Source: Lentzea californiensis
GTDB lineage: Bacteria > Actinomycetota > Actinomycetes > Mycobacteriales > Pseudonocardiaceae
Assembly: GCF_024648825.1 (NCBI RefSeq)
Contig: NZ_JANBBE010000001.1
Coordinates: 1,116,001 to 1,180,000, forward strand
Reading direction: 5' to 3'
DNA: 64,000 bases
In this document: positions 53,201 to 61,224 of the stretch, in pieces
How the letters are laid out: each line of letters starts with the position of its first letter
Numbering within the stretch: position 1 is the stretch's first letter
The notes under the pieces: generated by a model
What the model saw: only the letters and a program-made list of their open reading frames with translations
Databases searched by the model: none
Told to the model about the DNA's origin: nothing
Made by a program: the position numbers and the translations under genes

Positions 53201-53442
53201 TCGTCGTGCTCGAGCCTGGTCCGGAGGTCGAAGACCCCGGTTACCAGCTGCCGGAGGACCAGAAGCCCGGCACCACCGCGCCTCCTGCCTCGGTTGGTGG
53301 AGCCGGTGGAGCCGGTGACGGCACCGATGACGCGCTCGCCAAGACCGGTGCGTCCGTGCTGGGCCTCGGCTTGCTGGGCGCGCTGCTCGTGGCGTTTGGC
53401 TTCGGCGTCAACCTGATCGGACGGCGCCGCCAGATCGCGTAA
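50260..53442 (+). CDS. large LAKTG-anchored surface protein with SdrD/Cna-B-like repeats, second copy
   Basis: A 1060-residue paralogue of the protein at 43276. Both start with TTG followed by TCCGA, after a G-run ribosome site, and share SVSRA at the start of the signal peptide. Signal peptide to about GALAQ (31); a long Pro/Glu/Thr/Ser stalk (about 32-125) with repeated NKPEN/NKAEN; then CARDB-like and SdrD-like units (GVLFVDKDGDGTPDADE, LAYGDKDGNGKYDSGEE, RLVHDDENDGSFEGD). The end LAKTG (1026), a hydrophobic stretch and GRRRQIA is again a class E sortase signal. It is probably a stalked surface protein; the binding partner is unknown. Confidence 0.8.
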   Translation: MSERSVSRALLRFGALATAAVLVLGGATTGALAQEPETPTSSIEPTPTSESSAPPTTEEPVPSSEPAPPSSTPTSEAPTTESSTPVPPAPQPENKPENKAENKAEPEQEAAQTPEVKSQSPRPDLSVSVGFGKAEYLPGEDLVITIKIRNVGDAVAKDVRLSLDRQDLTLKSGYDALLSRPTIAAGGEEVITIVAEVSYDRATNVSATLRATVDGVADATPGDNSGTGFTSIRRAYGSASGVLFVDKDGDGTPDADEALTGYSVLVEGGVPKTSRGNVPVDGQGRFSYTDLPVGDYRIVQLVGSQGNNHAVKPGISNFVVRKGEDTKLAVAAVKPVSDALEVQVAFDRDSYAKTDPVGISITLKNKSDVALTGVVAVCNPYTNDVPGLIEGIGKAWEQFNPDGPGVTVGAGKTEVFHVTDEVPADTLGQVTVACNFGNDGRNSFGYVGGSDWARVNGFRGTVRGNVVDASTGNPVERGRIVAIDPVTRRPVGDSQLGYQGQFETYDMRAGNTAFVVLGQWKPKDGKEFVFDVQADQTSTAPVFEVVPGPEVPDPSKVAPDIAVTAAFDKATYEGTELARVTVKVENKGTAAGYARFVDEMQKPQDHLRYDLRQWGDFSNYMKQVVLQPGESRVVVITGEISSYFLNTVSFSANIEIYNDSDQSNNKVQIKAGVHRLTGNVEVLAYGDKDGNGKYDSGEEFGDLDVTLAGVRTGLSRQERTDATGRARFDDVQIGTYYTYSQFPDGWVTVGYDSATGTISADATTVIELRAVRPLSDKFTATAKFGKAVYAAGEDYSIDLTLTNNSGAALEGVAAMCHDPGAVWAGPGWGDVREGGPGIRLEDGETRVIRVTGPQPEGAADAGFLGVSCDFGPRPSQTGYPTAVAWAQVPGKTAGAKGRLVHDDENDGSFEGDGVVKTAVVLVDRITKKVTARTISGDDGEFAFTNVPVGEYEPVVVGPWKARLYWSQYFRVSASSSDDVQVVVLEPGPEVEDPGYQLPEDQKPGTTAPPASVGGAGGAGDGTDDALAKTGASVLGLGLLGALLVAFGFGVNLIGRRRQIA

Positions 53443-53454
53443 CCGCATTTCGAC

Positions 53455-53493
53455 CAACAGGCCCGGTGCTCACTCTGAGTGCCGGGCCTGTTG
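53455..53493 (+). terminator. terminator after the second LAKTG gene
   Basis: CAACAGGCCCGG pairs perfectly with CCGGGCCTGTTG around a 15-base loop that can pair further; 12 bp past the stop. Confidence 0.8.
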
Positions 53494-53564
53494 TCATGAG
53501 CGCCACACTTCGCTGGTCCGAACGGAGTGTTAGCGTCGCGAACCATCGGGTACCTGGGGGTGAC

Positions 53565-54314
53565 ATGACGGTCTGGGAAGCAATCGCGGTGGTGATCGCG
53601 GGTGTGTTCGCAGGCGGGATCAACACCGTCGTGGGCAGCGGCACCCTCGTGACGTTCCCGGTGCTGCTCGCCGTCGGCTACCCGCCCGTGGTGGCGAACG
53701 TGTCCAACAGCCTCGGCCTCGTGCCCGGCTCGCTGTCCGGCGCTTGGGGCTACCGCGAGGAGCTGAAGGGGCAGTCGGACCGCATCAAGCGCCTGCTGCC
53801 CGCGTCCATCCTCGGTGGCATCATCGGCGCGATCCTGCTGGTCACGCTGCCGGACAAGGCGTTCACCGCCATCGTGCCGGTGCTGATCGTGATCGCGCTG
53901 GTCCTCGTGCTCATCCAGCCGTGGCTCAACCGCAAGCTCTCGCACCGGCGCAACGACAACGACGGCGGCGTGCTGCTGTGGTTCGGCGTCTTCGCCGCCG
54001 GCATCTACGGCGGCTACTTCGGTGCCGCGCAGGGCGTGCTGGTCATGGGCATCATGGGCGTGCTCGTCAGCGAGCACCTGCAGCGGATGAACGCGCTGAA
54101 GAACGTGCTCACCGCGTTCGTGAACCTCGTCGCCGGCGTCCTGTTCATCTTCATCGCCGACGTGGCGTGGCTGGTCGTGCTGCTGCTGGCCGTCGGGTCC
54201 GTGGTCGGCGGCCAGATCGGCGCGAAGATCGGCCGCAAACTCCCACCCGCCGTGTTGCGCGGCGTCATCGTGGTGGTGGGAGTCGCGGCGATCGTTCAGC
54301 TGCTCATGAAGTGA
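53565..54314 (+). CDS. TauE/SafE family membrane transporter
   Basis: A 249-residue protein with seven or eight membrane segments and the family start AVVIAGVFAGGINTVVGSGTL, SNSLGLVPGSLSGAWGY and the second repeat IYGGYFGAAQGVLVMG. Members export sulfite, sulfoacetate or other organic anions. ATG 53565 follows a GGGGGTG site. Its last 11 bases overlap the end of the convergent aminotransferase gene. Substrate unknown. Confidence 0.9.
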   Translation: MTVWEAIAVVIAGVFAGGINTVVGSGTLVTFPVLLAVGYPPVVANVSNSLGLVPGSLSGAWGYREELKGQSDRIKRLLPASILGGIIGAILLVTLPDKAFTAIVPVLIVIALVLVLIQPWLNRKLSHRRNDNDGGVLLWFGVFAAGIYGGYFGAAQGVLVMGIMGVLVSEHLQRMNALKNVLTAFVNLVAGVLFIFIADVAWLVVLLLAVGSVVGGQIGAKIGRKLPPAVLRGVIVVVGVAAIVQLLMK

Positions 54315-55371
54315 ACGCGCGAGCCGCGGCCAGGAACGCGTCGTTCTCGTCCGGCTCGCCGATGGTCACCCGTGCGCCCTCGCCCACGAACGCGCGCACG
54401 ACGACCTTGTGCGCCAGGCAGTGCTCGTTGAACGCGCCCGTGCGCTCGCCCAGCGGCAGCCACACGAAGTTCGCCTGGGTCTCCGGCACCTCGAAGCCCA
54501 TGGCCAGCAGCTCGCCGCGCACGCGACCCCGTTCCGCCACGATCGCGCGGCAGCGGATCATCAGCTCGTCCTCGGCGTCCAGCGAGGCCAGCGCGGCCAC
54601 CTGGGCCAGCGCGTTCACCGAGAACGGCACGTAGACCTTGCGCAGCACGTCGGCGACGACCGGCGGCGCGACCGCGTAGCCGATCCGCAGGCCCGCGAGG
54701 CCGTACGCCTTCGAGAACGTCCGCAGCACGGCGACGTTGTTGTGGCCCGCGGCCCACTGCTGCTTCGCGAGCTCGACGCCGTCCGGGACGTGGGCGTCGT
54801 CCACGAACTCCTTGTAGGCCTCGTCGAGCACCACGAGCACGTCGCGCGGCACGCGGGCGATGAACGCCTCGATCTCCTCGGTGCGCAGCGCGGTGCCGGT
54901 CGGGTTGTTCGGGTTGCAGACGAAGACCATCCGCGTGTTCGGCGTGATCGCCGCGAGCATCGCGTCGAGGTCGTGCGTGTGCTCCGAGTTCAGCGGCACG
55001 CGGATCTGCCGGGCGCCCGCGACGTGGGAGACGATCGGGTAGGCCTCGAACGACCTCCACGCGAACAGCACCTCGTCGCCCTCGGCGCAGGTGGCCTGGA
55101 CGAGCTGCTGGCACAGGGTCACCGAGCCGCAGCCGATCGCCAGGTGGTCCGCGGGCACGCCGAGTTTGTCGGCCAGCCGCCCGGTGAGTTCGACGGCACC
55201 CGAGTCGGGGTACCTGTTGATGCCGGTGGCCGCTTCGGCGATCGCTGTGACGACGCTCGGAAGCGGTCCGGCCGACACCTCGTTGCTCGCGAGCTTGATG
55301 GCGCCGGGGATGGTCCTGCCAGGCACGTAGGAGGGCAGGGACGCCAGGTCAGCACGTGTTCGCACGGTCAT
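54304..55371 (-). CDS. hisC: histidinol-phosphate / aromatic aminotransferase (HisC2/Pat-like)
   Basis: A 355-residue PLP enzyme of fold type I. NRYPDSGAVELTGRLADKLG, VFVCNPNNPTGT, VVLDEAYKEF and TFSKAYGLAGLRIGYA (the Lys that binds PLP) are typical of HisC. Actinobacteria often carry a second copy that acts on phenylpyruvate (Pat); no histidine genes are near, so an aromatic role is possible. Mycobacterium has hisC2 (Rv3772) a few genes from its galactan exporter, which fits. ATG 55371; divergent from the next gene. Confidence 0.88.
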   Translation of the reverse strand: MTVRTRADLASLPSYVPGRTIPGAIKLASNEVSAGPLPSVVTAIAEAATGINRYPDSGAVELTGRLADKLGVPADHLAIGCGSVTLCQQLVQATCAEGDEVLFAWRSFEAYPIVSHVAGARQIRVPLNSEHTHDLDAMLAAITPNTRMVFVCNPNNPTGTALRTEEIEAFIARVPRDVLVVLDEAYKEFVDDAHVPDGVELAKQQWAAGHNNVAVLRTFSKAYGLAGLRIGYAVAPPVVADVLRKVYVPFSVNALAQVAALASLDAEDELMIRCRAIVAERGRVRGELLAMGFEVPETQANFVWLPLGERTGAFNEHCLAHKVVVRAFVGEGARVTIGEPDENDAFLAAARAFTS

Positions 55372-55447
55372 GGCCCCGATCCTCGCATTGCTCCGTCCGA
55401 TTGGTCACGTTGACTGGGGTTCACCCCCGCGTGGAAGGGTGGGAAAC

Positions 55448-56089
55448 ATGACCACTACCCGCACCGAGACGCTTTCCCTCACCGACGGCCGGGAGCTGCG
55501 GGTGACGATCGCCGAACCCGACTCCGCCGTGCGGGGTGGACTCGTGGTGCTGCACGAAGCCCGCGGCATCACCGCGGGCGTGCGCACGCTCGTCAGCAGC
55601 CTCGCCGACGAGGGCTGGCTCGCGATCGCGCCGCACCTCTACGACGCGGACCGGGTGCACGGCGACGACATCAAGGACCAGGTCAGCAAGCTCAACGGCG
55701 ACCGGTTGCTGGTGGACACGGACGTCGCGTTCGTCTGGCTGGGGCAACAGGGGGTGGGCGCGGACCGGATGGGTGTGGTCGGCTTCGACATCGGCGGCAC
55801 CGTCGCCATGGTGGTCGCCGCCAGCCGCACGATCGGCGCGGCCGTGACCGTGCAGGCACCGGGCATCCTCGAGCCGCTCTCGGACGGCCTCCCCGCGCTG
55901 GTCGACGTCGCCGCCGACCTCACGTGCCCGTGGCTCGGCATCTTCAGCGACGACGACTCGGAAGAAGTGAGCAAGCTTCGTGATGCTGTGATCAGCTCCG
56001 AAACCGCGTCAGATGTGGTCCGTTTCAACGTTTCGAGTGACGAAGCGTGGGTTCGTGCGTTGAACTGGTTCGACGCTCACATGAGGTAA
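55448..56089 (+). CDS. dienelactone hydrolase family protein with altered active site
   Basis: A 213-residue alpha/beta hydrolase: VVLHEARGITAGVRTLVSSL, GWLAIAPHLYD, VGFDIGGTVAMVVAA and CPWLGIFSDDD. The nucleophile elbow of dienelactone hydrolases is G-x-C-x-G-G; here it is GFDIGG with Asp114 in place of Cys, and no obvious His follows near the C-terminus. It may not hydrolyse lactones at all, or could use Asp as nucleophile as haloalkane dehalogenases do. ATG 55448 has a GAAGGGTGGGA site. Divergent from the HisC-like gene. Confidence 0.75.
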   Translation: MTTTRTETLSLTDGRELRVTIAEPDSAVRGGLVVLHEARGITAGVRTLVSSLADEGWLAIAPHLYDADRVHGDDIKDQVSKLNGDRLLVDTDVAFVWLGQQGVGADRMGVVGFDIGGTVAMVVAASRTIGAAVTVQAPGILEPLSDGLPALVDVAADLTCPWLGIFSDDDSEEVSKLRDAVISSETASDVVRFNVSSDEAWVRALNWFDAHMR

Positions 56090-56224
56090 GGGTCTTTACG
56101 GCGGATTGGAACCGAACCGTCCTCCAGGTACATCTAAGGAGTGCTTCGGACGGCTGACTGGGTGTAGCTGCGCGTAACACCCAGTGCTGCGGTGACGAGT
56201 TAGCAGTGCAGGGGGTTACAAGGG

Positions 56225-56794
56225 ATGGCTGAAGGCACTGGGACAGGTACCGGGACGACTGGCGCGGCGACGACGGGCACCGCACCACCACCGGCGGAAC
56301 CGCCGGCGGTGACACCAGCGGTGACACCGCCGGTCACGACGTCGACCACCGTGCCGATCACGGCTGAGCAGCTGGCGGCGGCGAAGCCTGTTCTCCAGCA
56401 GCAGATGCTCACGGACAAGGCGGAGGCGAGCCACGCCGCGGCCAAGCTCGACCAGGCGGCGGACAGCGGGAAGCTGACGCTCGACGTCGACGCCGCGGAT
56501 GCGTTGATCAAGGCCGTCGATGCGGCCCGGGACCAGGTGATGGACCTGTGGAAGCGCGCCACCGACCAGCTGGCCACACCGTTGCAGCTGGGGGAGAACC
56601 CGGTCGCGAAGGCGATCAGCGCGCGGTTCGCCGACCTCGCCGTCGGTGAGGACTCGGGTGCCGCCAAGGCGTTGCTGGACCTCTTCAAGGTCCTCGACGA
56701 CATCGGCAACGCCCTGCGCCGCAACCGCGACACCATTCGCGACGCCGACGAAGAGGCCGAGAAGTCGATGAAGAACACCGGGGGGTCCTGGTGA
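56225..56794 (+). CDS. type VII secretion PE-like helical partner protein
   Basis: A 189-residue protein with a Thr/Pro/Gly-rich first 45 residues and a helical remainder with heptad-like Ala/Leu spacing (AAKPVLQQQMLTDKAEASHA, ALIKAVDAARDQVMDLWKRA, FKVLDDIGNALRRNRDTIRD). No WXG motif and no Tyr, so the YxxxD/E export signal is not on this protein. It overlaps the PPE-like gene by four bases (GTGA), the place where PE or WXG100 partners usually are. ATG 56225 has an AAGGG site. Confidence 0.6.
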   Translation: MAEGTGTGTGTTGAATTGTAPPPAEPPAVTPAVTPPVTTSTTVPITAEQLAAAKPVLQQQMLTDKAEASHAAAKLDQAADSGKLTLDVDAADALIKAVDAARDQVMDLWKRATDQLATPLQLGENPVAKAISARFADLAVGEDSGAAKALLDLFKVLDDIGNALRRNRDTIRDADEEAEKSMKNTGGSW

Positions 56795-58053
56795 GCCACG
56801 GATCGCATGACAACAAGGGCAACGGGGACAAGGACGGCAAGTCGTCGCACCACGGCGACGGCAAGTACGACCGCAACGACCTGCACGAGCCGGTCGACTG
56901 GATGACGTACAGCCACGAGGCGCTGTACAAGATGGTGCACACGGGCGTGAACCTCGACGGTGCCCAGGCCGCCGCCACGAACTGGAAGAAGATCGGCGAG
57001 GACATCGCCGGCGTGCGCACGAGCCTGCTCAAGGCCGTCGAGGACTCGTCGGTCGGCTGGGACAGCGAGTCGGCCCGGCTCGCCCGTGACGGTCTGACCG
57101 AGGTCACCAACTGGGTCGACGACACCGCGAACTACGCGACCAAGGTCTCGGCCGCGATCACGACCGAGACCAGCAACGTCGAGGCCGCGCGTGCCGCGAT
57201 GCCGCCGCCTCCCAAGGCGCCGGCAGCGCCGGTGCCGGCGGACACGGCGCTGCCCAGGCCGGTGCTGCAGGACAGGTTGCAGCCGGTCGAGCAGATCGAC
57301 GGCTTCGGGGCCGCGGGCCTGCGGGAACCGCGTCTGATCGCGCAGCCGCAGACCGAGTTCGCCGGCTTCGAGACCATCGGCACCAGCCCCGTCGACACCC
57401 TCGCGGCCAACGACGCCTCGCACCGCCTCGCGGCGGACGTGATGGCGGCGTTCCAGCGCAACTCGGCCGCGGTCGACCAGACCGTGCCCGCGCAGTTCAC
57501 GCCTCCCGTCAACCCGATCAACCCGGCCCCGGTCGTCGGCGACCTCACCGGACGCACGCCGGCACCGACGGACGGCGGTGCGGGCGGTGCCGCGGGTGCT
57601 CCCGTCGCGACCGGCACGCAGAACCAGAACCGCGGCACCACGAACGCCTCCTCGCGCTTCGGCGGTGGAGGCGCCGGTGGCCGTGGTGGCGCTGGAGGCG
57701 GTGGTGGTTTCGGCGGCATGGCCCGTCCGTTCACCTCCGGCAGCGGCAACCAGGGTGCTGCCGCCGGCGGTGCCGGTGGTGCCGCGTCCGCCGGTGGCTC
57801 GGCCGGTGTGAGCGAGGGCTCGCGCGGTGGTGGCGCCGGTGGCGCGGCAGCCGCGGCCTCGGCCGCACCCGGCAACACGACCAAGGCGTTCCAGAACCCG
57901 CTCGCGATGGGCGGCGCGCCGATGGCCGGTGCCCCCGTGGCCGGCGGCGGCCAGAACGACTCCAAGGAACACAAGACGGCGAGCTACCTGGAAGAGGACG
58001 ACAACGTCTTCGGCCTGGACCGCAAGGCGGCCCCGCCGGTGATCGGTCAGTGA
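56791..58053 (+). CDS. PPE domain-containing type VII secretion substrate
   Basis: A 420-residue protein. A His/Asp/Lys-rich start is followed by the helical PPE-like region (VDWMTYSHEALYKMVH, AAATNWKKIGEDIAGVRTSLLKAV, SVGWDSESARLARDGL with Trp90, VDDTANYATKVSAAI); the C-terminal half is rich in Pro, then Gly/Ala (GGGGAGGRGGAGGGGG). This layout is that of actinomycete PPE-type proteins exported by ESX systems. GTG 56791 overlaps the gene before, and GTG 58050 of the EspG-like gene overlaps its stop. Confidence 0.78.
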   Translation: MSHGSHDNKGNGDKDGKSSHHGDGKYDRNDLHEPVDWMTYSHEALYKMVHTGVNLDGAQAAATNWKKIGEDIAGVRTSLLKAVEDSSVGWDSESARLARDGLTEVTNWVDDTANYATKVSAAITTETSNVEAARAAMPPPPKAPAAPVPADTALPRPVLQDRLQPVEQIDGFGAAGLREPRLIAQPQTEFAGFETIGTSPVDTLAANDASHRLAADVMAAFQRNSAAVDQTVPAQFTPPVNPINPAPVVGDLTGRTPAPTDGGAGGAAGAPVATGTQNQNRGTTNASSRFGGGGAGGRGGAGGGGGFGGMARPFTSGSGNQGAAAGGAGGAASAGGSAGVSEGSRGGGAGGAAAAASAAPGNTTKAFQNPLAMGGAPMAGAPVAGGGQNDSKEHKTASYLEEDDNVFGLDRKAAPPVIGQ

Positions 58054-58805
58054 TCGAACGCCAGTACACGGTGAGCTCGCAGGAGTTCTTCCTGCTGTGG
58101 CAGGCCGTGCACGGCGAGGACCGCGTCGTGCCGCTCGGCACGCCCCACTTCGGGGCCACCCGGGCGGCGCGGCAGGCTCTCGTCGAAGAGAGCTCGCGGA
58201 CGTTGCAGGCTCGCCGGCTGGGCACGGTCCAACGCCCGGACCCCGACCTGAGGGCGTTGGTCAGCGGCCTCGGCGAGTTCGACCGGGCGTTGGAGATCGC
58301 GTACTTCAAGGGCACCGAACTGGCCCGCGGCATCGCGTGCGCCGGCTGGGGCGGTGCCTTCGCCGCCCGCGTGAACGGCGACGTGCACCTGTACCCGTTC
58401 CGCCCGACGTCGCTGGCCTCGGCCACGGTGTCGTCGTTGCCCGGCCTCGCGCCGGGCAACGGCCGTGCCGTGAACGTGCGCTGGGACGACTACGTCCGCG
58501 CGGGCAAGGCGGGCGAGCAGGACGGCAAGCAGGCGTTCCTGGAAGTCCTGCGCGACGCGGGCATCCGCGAGCCGGAGGCGCACAACCTGGTGCGGATAGT
58601 CACGTCCCGCATCGGCGGCGGCGAGCTGGGCCTGACCGCTCGCAACCGCGACGGCGTGCCCCGCCCGACCGGCCGATCGGTGCAGTGGCTCGACACCCGC
58701 GAGGGCCGTTACCTCCTGCGCAGGCAGGACGGCTGGCTGGTGCTGGCACCGGCCGACGCCTCACGCCTGACCAGCGCCGTCGACGAGTTGATCGCGGCGG
58801 GATAG
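58050..58805 (+). CDS. EspG-family ESX chaperone
   Basis: A 251-residue cytoplasmic protein with the EspG pattern: SSQEFFLLWQAVH at the start, the GEFDRALEIAYFKGTELARGIA strand region, FPFRPTSLASATV-like sequence (LYPFRPTSLASATVSSLPG) and the final WLDTREGRYLLRRQDGWLVLAPAD. EspG proteins hold the PE-PPE pair and deliver it to the ESX machine. This is the third gene of the operon with the PE-like and PPE-like genes. No EccA-E or mycosin genes are in the window, so the apparatus must be elsewhere. Confidence 0.85.
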   Translation: MIERQYTVSSQEFFLLWQAVHGEDRVVPLGTPHFGATRAARQALVEESSRTLQARRLGTVQRPDPDLRALVSGLGEFDRALEIAYFKGTELARGIACAGWGGAFAARVNGDVHLYPFRPTSLASATVSSLPGLAPGNGRAVNVRWDDYVRAGKAGEQDGKQAFLEVLRDAGIREPEAHNLVRIVTSRIGGGELGLTARNRDGVPRPTGRSVQWLDTREGRYLLRRQDGWLVLAPADASRLTSAVDELIAAG

Positions 58806-58880
58806 TTCCACACCGGCGGGCTACCGCAAGTCCGCCAATCACACATGGACGTGCGGTTGTGCCTCGGTTAGACATGGGGC

Positions 58881-60824
58881 ATGACCGACACCGACGTCGA
58901 ACTGCTGTGGCGCCCGGACCCCACGAGGGACAACGGGATGACCGCCTTTCGGGCCTGGCTCTCCGAGCACGGCCGCGACCTCCCCGACCACGAGTCGCTG
59001 TGGGAGTGGTCCGTCTCAGACCTCGAGGGGTTCTGGGGCGCCATGGCTTCGTACTTCGACGTCAGGTTCCACACCGAGCCGTCGCGTGTGCTGGGGTCCA
59101 CGGACATGCCCGGTGCCGAGTGGTTCCCCGGTTCCACCCTGAACTACGCCGAGCACGCGCTGCGCCGCGGAGCCGACGACGACCTGGCCGTGATCTTCCA
59201 CCGCGAAGACGGCGTCACCTCCTCCCTGACGTTCGGCGCCCTGCGCTCGCGCGTGGCCGCTTTCCGGGCCGCGCTGGCCTCCCTGGGCGTCTCGCAGGGC
59301 GACAGGGTGGTGGCGCTGGTCCCCAACGCCCCCGAGGCCCTCATCGCCTTCCTGGGGGCCGCCTCGCTCGGCGCCACGTGGTCGTCCTGTTCCCCGGACT
59401 TCGGCGCCCGCGCCGTGGCCGACCGCTTCACCCAGATCGAGCCCGTCGTGTTCGTGGCGGTCTCCGGCTACGTCTACAACGGACGTTCGTTCGACTGCCG
59501 CCCGGTCGTGGAGGAGATCCGCGCGCAGATCCCGTCGCTGCGCGCCACGGTCCTGATCGACTACCTGGACAACGGCTCGACCCTGCCGGACACGCTGTCG
59601 TTCGCGGAACTGGTGGCGGCTCAAGAGGGCGCCGCGCTGGAGTTCACCCCGGTGCCGTTCGACCACCCGCTGTGGGTGCTCTACTCGTCGGGCACCACGG
59701 GCCTGCCCAAGGGCATCGTCCAGGGCCACGGCGGCATCGTCCTGGAACACCTCAAGATGCTCGGCCTGCACAGCGACCTCGGCCCCGGCGACCGCTTCTT
59801 CTGGTTCACCACCACCGGCTGGATGATGTGGAACTACCTGGTGGGTGCCCTCATGGTCGGCACCACCATCGTCCTGTACGACGGCAGCCCGGCGTTCCCG
59901 TCGCTGAACGTGTTGTGGCACTTGGCCGAACAACACCGCGTGACCTACTTCGGCACCTCGGCCCCGTACGTCCAGTCGTGCCTGAAGGAGGGCATCGAGC
60001 CGTCGGCGCGCTACGACCTGACGGGCCTGCGGGTCGTCGGCTCGACCGGCGCACCCCTCACCCCGGAAGGCTTCCGCTGGATCGCCTCCGCCGTCGGCAA
60101 GGACGTCCAGATCGCCTCGGTCTCCGGCGGCACCGACCTCTGCACCGCCTTCGTGGCAGCCTCCCCGGACCGCCCCGTCTGGCTGGGCGAACTCTCCTGC
60201 CGAGCCCTGGGCGCCGCGGTCTTCGCGTACGACGAGGCCGGCAACGCCCTGGACGACGAGGTCGGTGAGCTCGTCATCACCAAGCCGATGCCGTCCATGC
60301 CGGTCTACTTCTGGGGCGACGAGGACGGCTCGCGCCTGCGCGACGCGTACTTCGACACATATCCCGGAATCTGGCGCCACGGCGACTGGATCCGCATCAC
60401 CCCGCGAGGCTCGGCGGTGATCTACGGCCGTTCCGACTCGACCCTGAACCGGGGCGGCGTCCGCATGGGCACCTCGGAGTTCTACCGCGTGGTCGAGTCG
60501 ATCGAGGGCGTCATCGACTCCCTGGTGATCGACACCTCGGGCGTGACCGAGGGCGAACTCCTCTGCTTCGTCGTGCTGGACGGCGTGACGCTGCCCGACG
60601 TGGAACCGTTGCTGCGCCGCGAATTGCGCGCGTCCCTGTCCCCGCGCCACGTGCCGAACCGCTTCGTGGCCGTGGCCGAGGTCCCAAGGACCCTCAACGG
60701 CAAGAAGTGCGAGGTCCCGGTCAAGAAGATCCTCGCCGGCATGGACCCGGACCGAGCCGTCAGCCGAGGCGCGCTGCGCAATCCCGAGTCCCTCCAACCG
60801 TTCCTGGAAATCGCCTCGGAATGA
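58881..60824 (+). CDS. acetoacetyl-CoA synthetase
   Basis: A 647-residue AMP-forming acyl-CoA ligase. The N-terminus SLWEWSVSDLEGFWGAMASYF and WFPGSTLNYAEHAL match acetoacetate-CoA ligases. ATP-binding motif: LYSSGTTGLPKGIVQGHGG; later TTGWMMWNY, SVSGGTDLCTAFV and HGDWIRITPRGSAVIYGRSD; the final Lys lies in LNGKKCEVPVKKIL. It activates acetoacetate in the cytoplasm for ketone-body or polyhydroxybutyrate use. ATG 58881 has no clear ribosome site and a TAGACA-type box just upstream, so it may also be leaderless. Confidence 0.9.
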   Translation: MTDTDVELLWRPDPTRDNGMTAFRAWLSEHGRDLPDHESLWEWSVSDLEGFWGAMASYFDVRFHTEPSRVLGSTDMPGAEWFPGSTLNYAEHALRRGADDDLAVIFHREDGVTSSLTFGALRSRVAAFRAALASLGVSQGDRVVALVPNAPEALIAFLGAASLGATWSSCSPDFGARAVADRFTQIEPVVFVAVSGYVYNGRSFDCRPVVEEIRAQIPSLRATVLIDYLDNGSTLPDTLSFAELVAAQEGAALEFTPVPFDHPLWVLYSSGTTGLPKGIVQGHGGIVLEHLKMLGLHSDLGPGDRFFWFTTTGWMMWNYLVGALMVGTTIVLYDGSPAFPSLNVLWHLAEQHRVTYFGTSAPYVQSCLKEGIEPSARYDLTGLRVVGSTGAPLTPEGFRWIASAVGKDVQIASVSGGTDLCTAFVAASPDRPVWLGELSCRALGAAVFAYDEAGNALDDEVGELVITKPMPSMPVYFWGDEDGSRLRDAYFDTYPGIWRHGDWIRITPRGSAVIYGRSDSTLNRGGVRMGTSEFYRVVESIEGVIDSLVIDTSGVTEGELLCFVVLDGVTLPDVEPLLRRELRASLSPRHVPNRFVAVAEVPRTLNGKKCEVPVKKILAGMDPDRAVSRGALRNPESLQPFLEIASE

Positions 60825-60858
60825 TCTAGGTCACTCCGCATCCGGCGACCAGGCGTTT

Positions 60859-60925
60859 AACGCCCCTCTTCGACCCTCTGAACGTGCTCTGACCAGCAGG
60901 TTCAGGGGTAGGAGGGGGGCGTTTT
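60859..60925 (+). terminator. terminator after acetoacetyl-CoA synthetase
   Basis: A long imperfect stem (AACGCCCCTC...CTCTGAAC with GTTCAGGGG...GGGGGGCGTT) followed by a short T run. Confidence 0.75.
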
Positions 60926-60953
60926 GCAACTCGGTTGAGGACCTGTGTAACCT
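60924..60953 (+). promoter_or_regulatory. promoter of tRNA-Ser(GCU)
   Basis: TTGCAA (60924-60929) and TAACCT (60948-60953) with an 18-bp spacer. A transcript would begin near 60960, some 20 bases before the tRNA. Confidence 0.5.
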
Positions 60954-60979
60954 ATGTCCCGTGGCCAAGGATGGTCCCG

Positions 60980-61069
60980 GGAGGCTTCGCCTAGTCTGGT
61001 CTATGGCGCCGCACTGCTAATGCGGTTTGGGGTAACCCCCCATCCCGGGTTCAAATCCCGGAGCCTCCG
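60980..61069 (+). tRNA. tRNA-Ser (anticodon GCU)
   Basis: 90 nt with acceptor GGAGGCT/AGCCTCC and discriminator G, anticodon stem CCGCA/TGCGG with loop CTGCTAA (anticodon GCT), a long variable arm and T loop TTCAAAT. CCA is not encoded. Confidence 0.95.
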
Positions 61070-61110
61070 CAAGGCCGAGCCTCTTGAGGATCGGTTACAA
61101 TTGAATACAC

Positions 61111-61183
61111 GCGCTCGTAGCTCAACGGATAGAGCATCTGACTACGGATCAGAAGGTTGCAGGTTCGAATCCTGCCGAGCGCA
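61111..61183 (+). tRNA. tRNA-Arg (anticodon ACG)
   Basis: 73 nt: acceptor GCGCTCG/CGAGCGC with discriminator A, D arm AGCTCAACGGATAGAGC, anticodon stem TCTGA/TCAGA with loop CTACGGA (anticodon ACG, probably edited to ICG), T loop TTCGAAT. A TACAAT -10 box lies at 61096-61101. CCA is not encoded. Confidence 0.96.
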
Positions 61184-61189
61184 CTGAAT

Positions 61190-61224
61190 CAGGGCCCCTG
61201 TGGAGAATTTCCACAGGGGCCCTG
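61190..61224 (+). terminator. terminator after tRNA-Arg
   Basis: A perfect 15-bp stem (CAGGGCCCCTGTGGA and complement) around GAATT, seven bases past the tRNA. Confidence 0.85.

Noticed and set aside
58097-60268. 723-codon open frame on the plus strand in another phase
   Set aside because: Overlaps EspG and acetoacetyl-CoA synthetase genes in a different frame; Arg/Gly/Pro-rich shadow.
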